The notes beneath the pieces were generated by a model that worked only from the letters and a program-made list of their open reading frames with translations, made no database searches and was not told the origin of the DNA. From an uncultured Roseburia sp. (GTDB lineage: Bacteria; Bacillota; Clostridia; Lachnospirales; Lachnospiraceae): 64,000 nucleotides of DNA. The first letter of the stretch is position 1. Each line of letters starts with the position of its first letter. Of this stretch, positions 61,448 through 64,000 are shown in pieces. Both the position numbers and the translations under genes were made by a program. The stretch is taken from the NCBI GenBank assembly GCA_947564465.1, contig CANOCV010000003.1:1-64000 (forward strand). The letters are read 5' to 3'.

Positions 61448-62635
61448 ATGGTTTCAGAAAAAATCAGGCAGGCGCTTGCGGGAAGCTCTGCAATCCGCGC
61501 TATGTTCCGGGAGGGGAAGGAACTTGCGGCAAAGGTGGGAGCGGAGAATGTGTATGATTTCAGTCTTGGCAATCCGGCGACGCCCGCGCCGTCCGCGCTG
61601 AACCAGGCAATTAAGGATATATTGGATGAGACAAACCCGTTGGTTGTGCATGGATACATGGATAATTCAGGCTATGAGGATGTGCGCCAGGCGGTGGCGG
61701 ATCATTTGAACCGCCGTTTTCATACAAGCTTTGATTATCATAATGTGATTATGACCGTGGGTGCGGCGGGCGGACTAAATATTATCTTTAAAACGATATT
61801 AGATCCGGGCAGCGAGGTGGTTGCTTTTGCCCCATATTTTGGAGAATACAAAAGCTATGCGGCCAATTTCGATGCAAGGCTTGTGGAGGCTGCCCCGGAT
61901 TTTGAGAGCTTTCAGCCGGATATAGATGATTTTAGAGAGAAGCTCTCCCCGGCTACGCGGGCGGTGATTATAAATACGCCGAATAATCCGACCGGCGTAG
62001 TTTATACGGATGAGACGATGAAGCGGATTTCGTCGGTTCTTTTGGAAAAGGAAAAAGAATATGGCACGGATATTTACCTGATTTCGGATGAGCCGTACAG
62101 GGAGCTTGTCTATGACGGAATCGAGGAGGATTTCCTGACAAAATATTACCACAATACAATTGTGGGATACTCTTTTAGCAAATCGCTGTCTCTGCCCGGA
62201 GAGCGTATCGGCTATGTGATAGTGCCGGATGAGGCGAGTGACAGTGAGCTTTTGATTGACGGGATGAATGTATCAAATCGGACGCTGGGCTTTGTCAATG
62301 CGCCGTCTCTGATGCAGAAGGCAGTCGCAAGATGCTTAGAGGAGAAGACGAATATCGCCTTTTATGACGCGAACCGAAAGCTGCTCTATGACAATTTAAC
62401 AAAATTCGGATTTACGTGTATCAGGCCGCAGGGTGCATTTTATCTTTGGATGAAGTCGCCGCTTGAAGATGAGGAGGAATTTGTGCGTCTGGCCAAGGAA
62501 TACAATCTTATCCTGGTAAAGGGCAGTGCGTTTGCATGTCCGGGTTATGTGAGGATTGCCTATTGCGTATCACCGGATATGATAACGCGCTCCCTGCCGT
62601 CGTTTGAAAAGTTGGCGGCAGAATGCGGACTTTAG
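61448..62635 (+). CDS. Class I/II pyridoxal-phosphate aminotransferase
   Basis: A 395-residue fold-type I aminotransferase. Signatures include FSLGNPATPAPSALNQA, TVGAAGGLNIIFKTIL, INTPNNPTGVVY with the conserved Asn, ISDEPYRELVYDG with the PLP Asp, and YSFSKSLSLPGERIGY with the Schiff-base Lys. It belongs to the aspartate/tyrosine/aromatic group; substrate preference cannot be set from sequence alone. GGAAAGAGGGATAAAG precedes the ATG. hisC follows after 37 bases, so the two may share a transcript. Confidence 0.9.
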   Translation: MVSEKIRQALAGSSAIRAMFREGKELAAKVGAENVYDFSLGNPATPAPSALNQAIKDILDETNPLVVHGYMDNSGYEDVRQAVADHLNRRFHTSFDYHNVIMTVGAAGGLNIIFKTILDPGSEVVAFAPYFGEYKSYAANFDARLVEAAPDFESFQPDIDDFREKLSPATRAVIINTPNNPTGVVYTDETMKRISSVLLEKEKEYGTDIYLISDEPYRELVYDGIEEDFLTKYYHNTIVGYSFSKSLSLPGERIGYVIVPDEASDSELLIDGMNVSNRTLGFVNAPSLMQKAVARCLEEKTNIAFYDANRKLLYDNLTKFGFTCIRPQGAFYLWMKSPLEDEEEFVRLAKEYNLILVKGSAFACPGYVRIAYCVSPDMITRSLPSFEKLAAECGL

Positions 62636-62672
62636 GCGAAGAGATTCTACTCTACAAATAAGGAGGAAAAGT

Positions 62673-63737
62673 ATGGGAAACTGGGAAGAGAATGTAAGAA
62701 AGGTCGTTCCGTATGTGCCGGGGGAGCAGCCAAACAAGCCGGGAATGATAAAATTAAATACAAACGAGAATCCGTATCCGCCTTCCCCTGCGGTTATGAA
62801 GGCGCTTGGGGAGATTAGGGCGGACGGGCTGCGCAGATATCCGGATCCGTCGTCAAAGATTCTTATTGATGCGATTGCCGAAAGCTACGGCATTGATCCC
62901 AATCAGGTATTTGTGGGGGTAGGTTCCGATGATGTGCTGGCAATGACGTTTATGACGTTTTTTAATTCCAACAGGCCGGTGCTGTTTCCGGATATTACTT
63001 ATTCTTTTTATGATGTGTGGGCGGATTTGTTAAGGATTCCTTATGAGATTCAGGCATTGGACGAACAGTTTTGCATCTGCAAGGAGGACTATAAGAAAAA
63101 GAACGGCGGTGTGATATTTCCGAATCCGAATGCGCCGACAGGCGTGCTTTTGGAGCTTGGCGATATTGAAGAGATTATTCAGGCAAATCGGGATGTTGTT
63201 GTGGTCATAGATGAGGCGTATATTGATTTCGGAGGCGAATCGGCGCTTCCGCTGATAGAAAAGTATGATAACCTGCTTGTGGTCCAGACTTTTTCAAAAT
63301 CACGTGCCCTAGCGGGCATGCGAATCGGATGCGCATTTGGTCAGCCGATGCTGATAAAATATTTAAATGACGTAAAATATTCCTTTAACTCCTATACAAT
63401 GGACGAGACAGCGCTTGCGATCGGTGCGGCGGCAGTCCGTGATAAGGCGTATTATAAGGAGACAGTGAAAAAGATTGTCGCCACGAGGGAGTGGGTGAAG
63501 AAGGAATTGAGGGAGATGGGATTTGTTTTTGAGGATTCAATGAGTAATTTTATTTTTGCAGCGCATACCTCGGTTCGCGCACAGTATATTTTGGAGGAAC
63601 TTAGAAAAAATAATATATATGTACGTCATTTTCATAAGCCAATTAGAATCAGTAATTATCTGCGAATCACCATTGGCACAGATGATGAAATGAAAAAATT
63701 TCTTAAAACTTTAAAAAACATCTTGGAAAAACGCTAA
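62673..63737 (+). CDS. hisC: Histidinol-phosphate aminotransferase
   Basis: A 354-residue HisC-type aminotransferase, which converts imidazole-acetol phosphate to histidinol phosphate and can also act on aromatic amino acids. Motifs are KLNTNENPYPPSP, RRYPDPSSKIL, GVGSDDVLAM, FPNPNAPTG, VIDEAYIDFGG and QTFSKSRALAGMRIG with the catalytic Lys. AGGAGGAAAAGT lies just before ATG 62673; a longer in-frame extension overlaps the preceding gene and is not used. The rest of the his operon is not adjacent, so assignment to histidine synthesis is by family. Confidence 0.9.
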   Translation: MGNWEENVRKVVPYVPGEQPNKPGMIKLNTNENPYPPSPAVMKALGEIRADGLRRYPDPSSKILIDAIAESYGIDPNQVFVGVGSDDVLAMTFMTFFNSNRPVLFPDITYSFYDVWADLLRIPYEIQALDEQFCICKEDYKKKNGGVIFPNPNAPTGVLLELGDIEEIIQANRDVVVVIDEAYIDFGGESALPLIEKYDNLLVVQTFSKSRALAGMRIGCAFGQPMLIKYLNDVKYSFNSYTMDETALAIGAAAVRDKAYYKETVKKIVATREWVKKELREMGFVFEDSMSNFIFAAHTSVRAQYILEELRKNNIYVRHFHKPIRISNYLRITIGTDDEMKKFLKTLKNILEKR

Positions 63738-63833
63738 ATTATGTTATTATTTAGCAATGAGTAAATTGTTGCTGTAAGCGGCCGTTAGGACGTGAATAGT
63801 AACGGTAATATGATGTTGAGAAAGGAATTTTAT

Positions 63834-64000
63834 ATGCTGCAGAAATATTTGATTATTTTTCTGATTTCCATGGTGCCGATTATTGAGCTTAGGGGAGCCA
63901 TTCCGTTTTCACAGGGCTTTGGGCTTCCGATCGTTCCGTCTTACATTATCTGTATTATCGGAAATATGCTTCCGGTGCCGATTATCTATTTGTTTGCAAG
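63834..64000 (+). CDS. Small multidrug export protein family (3' partial)
   Basis: The first 55 codons of a membrane protein run past the window end. The start LIIFLISMVPIIELRGAIP and the later GNMLPVPIIYLF match the Sm_multidrug_ex family (PF06695), small membrane proteins of uncertain transport role. ATG 63834 has AAAGGA eight bases upstream; an in-frame ATG at 63810 is less likely. Confidence 0.75.
   Translation, partial: MLQKYLIIFLISMVPIIELRGAIPFSQGFGLPIVPSYIICIIGNMLPVPIIYLFA

Overview
The window looks like a chromosomal segment of an anaerobic, spore-forming Firmicute, most likely a Lachnospiraceae-type gut Clostridium. The reasons are the mid-GC coding style with strong AGGAGG ribosome sites and GTG/TTG starts, dipicolinate synthase genes, several large secreted BspA-like/Big2/Fn3 proteins, an AgrC/AgrA-like pair, and galK-galT with a class II uridylyltransferase. 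No rRNA, tRNA or CRISPR array was seen. This taxonomy is inferred from gene content, not from a marker gene.

Region by region. 1-2.9 kb: 3' part of a BspA-like surface protein, then a transposase stump. 2.9-5.9 kb: an AT-rich island. On the minus strand it has an SDR-fold protein that has lost its catalytic residues, translationally coupled to a two-TM, beta-rich protein resembling the CBASS effector Cap15 (S-2TMbeta). A divergent RNA ligase gene rtcB follows. 6.2-12.2 kb: dpaA-dpaB (spore dipicolinate), then panG-panB-panC-panD-coaBC, a pantothenate-to-CoA block. 12.3-17.2 kb: polysaccharide deacetylase, rarA, an aspartate-type aminotransferase and a MATE transporter. 17.2-24 kb: AgrC/AgrA-like two-component system, divergent from a 1482-residue BspA-like protein with five near-identical 243-bp repeats. 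24-28.5 kb: minus-strand operon of a small secreted protein, a lipoprotein, two ABC-2 permeases and an ATPase, with two perfect consensus promoters and duplicated hairpins upstream. 28.7-33.4 kb: truA, recJ, a hydrolase and a DUF1002 protein. 33.6-37.1 kb: an acquired-looking MerR/TipAS-ABC-hydrolase operon whose regulator is split by a -1 frameshift at an A7 run. 37.3-47.98 kb: membrane protein, methyltransferase, hslO, nadE, PAP2 protein, L,D-transpeptidase, galK, galT. 48.2-52.7 kb: a multidomain GH16 glucanase. 53.1-61.3 kb: a two-component system divergent from an unusual operon: propeller-fused solute-binding lipoprotein, two MalFG-like permeases, an HlyD-like adaptor and an orphan MacB periplasmic-core protein. 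61.4-64 kb: an aminotransferase, hisC and the start of a small multidrug-export protein.

The strongest candidates for something undescribed are (a) the SDR-pseudoenzyme/S-2TMbeta pair beside rtcB, (b) the importer/adaptor/MacB-core hybrid operon with its own two-component system and a large palindromic operator candidate, (c) the small secreted protein operon with a gene-less twin promoter-hairpin module upstream, (d) a family of composite palindromic intergenic repeats, and (e) the possible programmed frameshift in the MerR-TipAS regulator. All functional statements rest on reading motifs by eye; no database search was run.
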